Below, one piece after another: positions 63,881 through 64,000 of a stretch of DNA of 64,000 nt. The DNA is from Flavobacterium lacus. Lineage in GTDB: Bacteria; Bacteroidota; Bacteroidia; Flavobacteriales; Flavobacteriaceae. The stretch is taken from positions 100,366 to 164,365 of the forward strand of contig NZ_QLSV01000009.1 of NCBI RefSeq assembly GCF_003268815.1. The letters are read 5' to 3'. Under the pieces are notes generated by a model, which did no database searches, had not been told where the DNA came from, and was given only the letters and a program-made list of their open reading frames with translations. Position 1 is the stretch's first letter. Every line of letters starts with the position of its first letter. Both the position numbers and the translations under genes were made by a program.

Positions 63881-64000
63881 GGGCGTGCCCCTGCGACAAG
63901 CTCCGGGTCGGGCTTTTCGCTGCAAGTCCTCGTCCAAAGGTTGGTTTTTGTCGGGCTGTGCTCGGCTTCTTTGGTCGCCGGCTCAACCCGCAAAAACACA
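63881..64000. repeat. GC-rich dispersed repeat, copy 3 (runs to window edge)
   Basis: GGGCGTGCCCCTGCGACAAG followed by CTCCGGGTCGGGCTTTTCGC matches the copy at 41611-41709 closely and runs to the edge of the window with further GC-rich text. No gene is visible in it. Confidence 0.82.

Noticed and set aside
1..64000. tRNA or rRNA genes and insertion-sequence transposases.
   Set aside because: I looked through the gaps for cloverleaf-type sequence, rRNA blocks and transposase motifs and saw none. A dedicated search was not possible.

Overview
The window looks like one contiguous stretch of a Flavobacteriaceae chromosome, most likely Flavobacterium or a close relative. The evidence is a low G+C, A/T-rich codon use; Bacteroidetes-type promoters (TAnnTTTG, in two cases with TTTG 19 bases upstream); a transketolase split into two genes; a type IX secretion component (PorQ) and a cargo protein with a C-terminal sorting domain; and several kinds of intergenic palindromic repeat. 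I see no rRNA, tRNA, CRISPR array, prophage or transposase.

Layout. 1-1.2 kb: end of a NarL-type two-component pair. 1.3-7.4 kb: a cyanophycin module with isoaspartyl peptidase, cyanophycinase and cyanophycin synthetase, plus a conserved secreted protein. 7.5-13.4 kb: housekeeping genes dnaB, accA, an EamA transporter, an LptF/G permease and tgt. 13.5-16 kb: split transketolase with an unknown gene between the halves. 16.1-22.7 kb: a complete trpEGDCFBA operon preceded by an unlisted 18-codon leader peptide with three Trp codons and a strong attenuator hairpin. 22.9-25 kb: an NfeD-like protein with flotillin. 25-28.2 kb: an ABC exporter whose permease carries a C-terminal thioredoxin domain. 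28.2-31.2 kb: a CIA30 protein, a tandem palindromic repeat array, a dihydrouridine synthase and an unknown membrane protein. 31.3-32.3 kb: a Fic protein with its own inhibitory motif. 32.4-36.5 kb: two stand-alone regulator-propeller proteins and a DsbD-like protein, divergent from a membrane-bound winged-helix regulator. 36.5-38.8 kb: a BspA-like T9SS surface protein. 39-41.5 kb: a decayed rnhA, yaaA, an unknown secreted protein and cmk. 41.8-45.4 kb: porQ and lon. 45.6-49.5 kb: a lipoprotein and an ECF sigma/anti-sigma/beta-solenoid operon with a probable autoregulated promoter. 49.6-61.3 kb: an MFS transporter, an M48 protease and a glycogen locus (GH31, glgB, maltokinase, glgE). 61.3-64 kb: an alpha/beta hydrolase, two tandem msrB genes, a broken endonuclease III gene and a GC-rich dispersed repeat.

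How the genes work together. CphA would store Asp and Arg as cyanophycin, and CphB plus the isoaspartyl peptidase would release them. The trp operon encodes the whole path from chorismate to tryptophan and appears to be controlled by ribosome-mediated attenuation; TrpE also keeps the LLES feedback motif. GlgE, maltokinase and GlgB make branched alpha-glucan from maltose, but no trehalose synthase is next to them. PorQ is part of the machinery that would export the BspA-like protein.

The most interesting points are the trp attenuator, the permease-thioredoxin fusion, the propeller/DsbD-like/membrane-regulator cluster, the TGT that lacks its zinc cysteines, the rnhA and nth pseudogenes, and the repeat families. 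All family names come from reading the sequences and recalled knowledge; no database search was possible.
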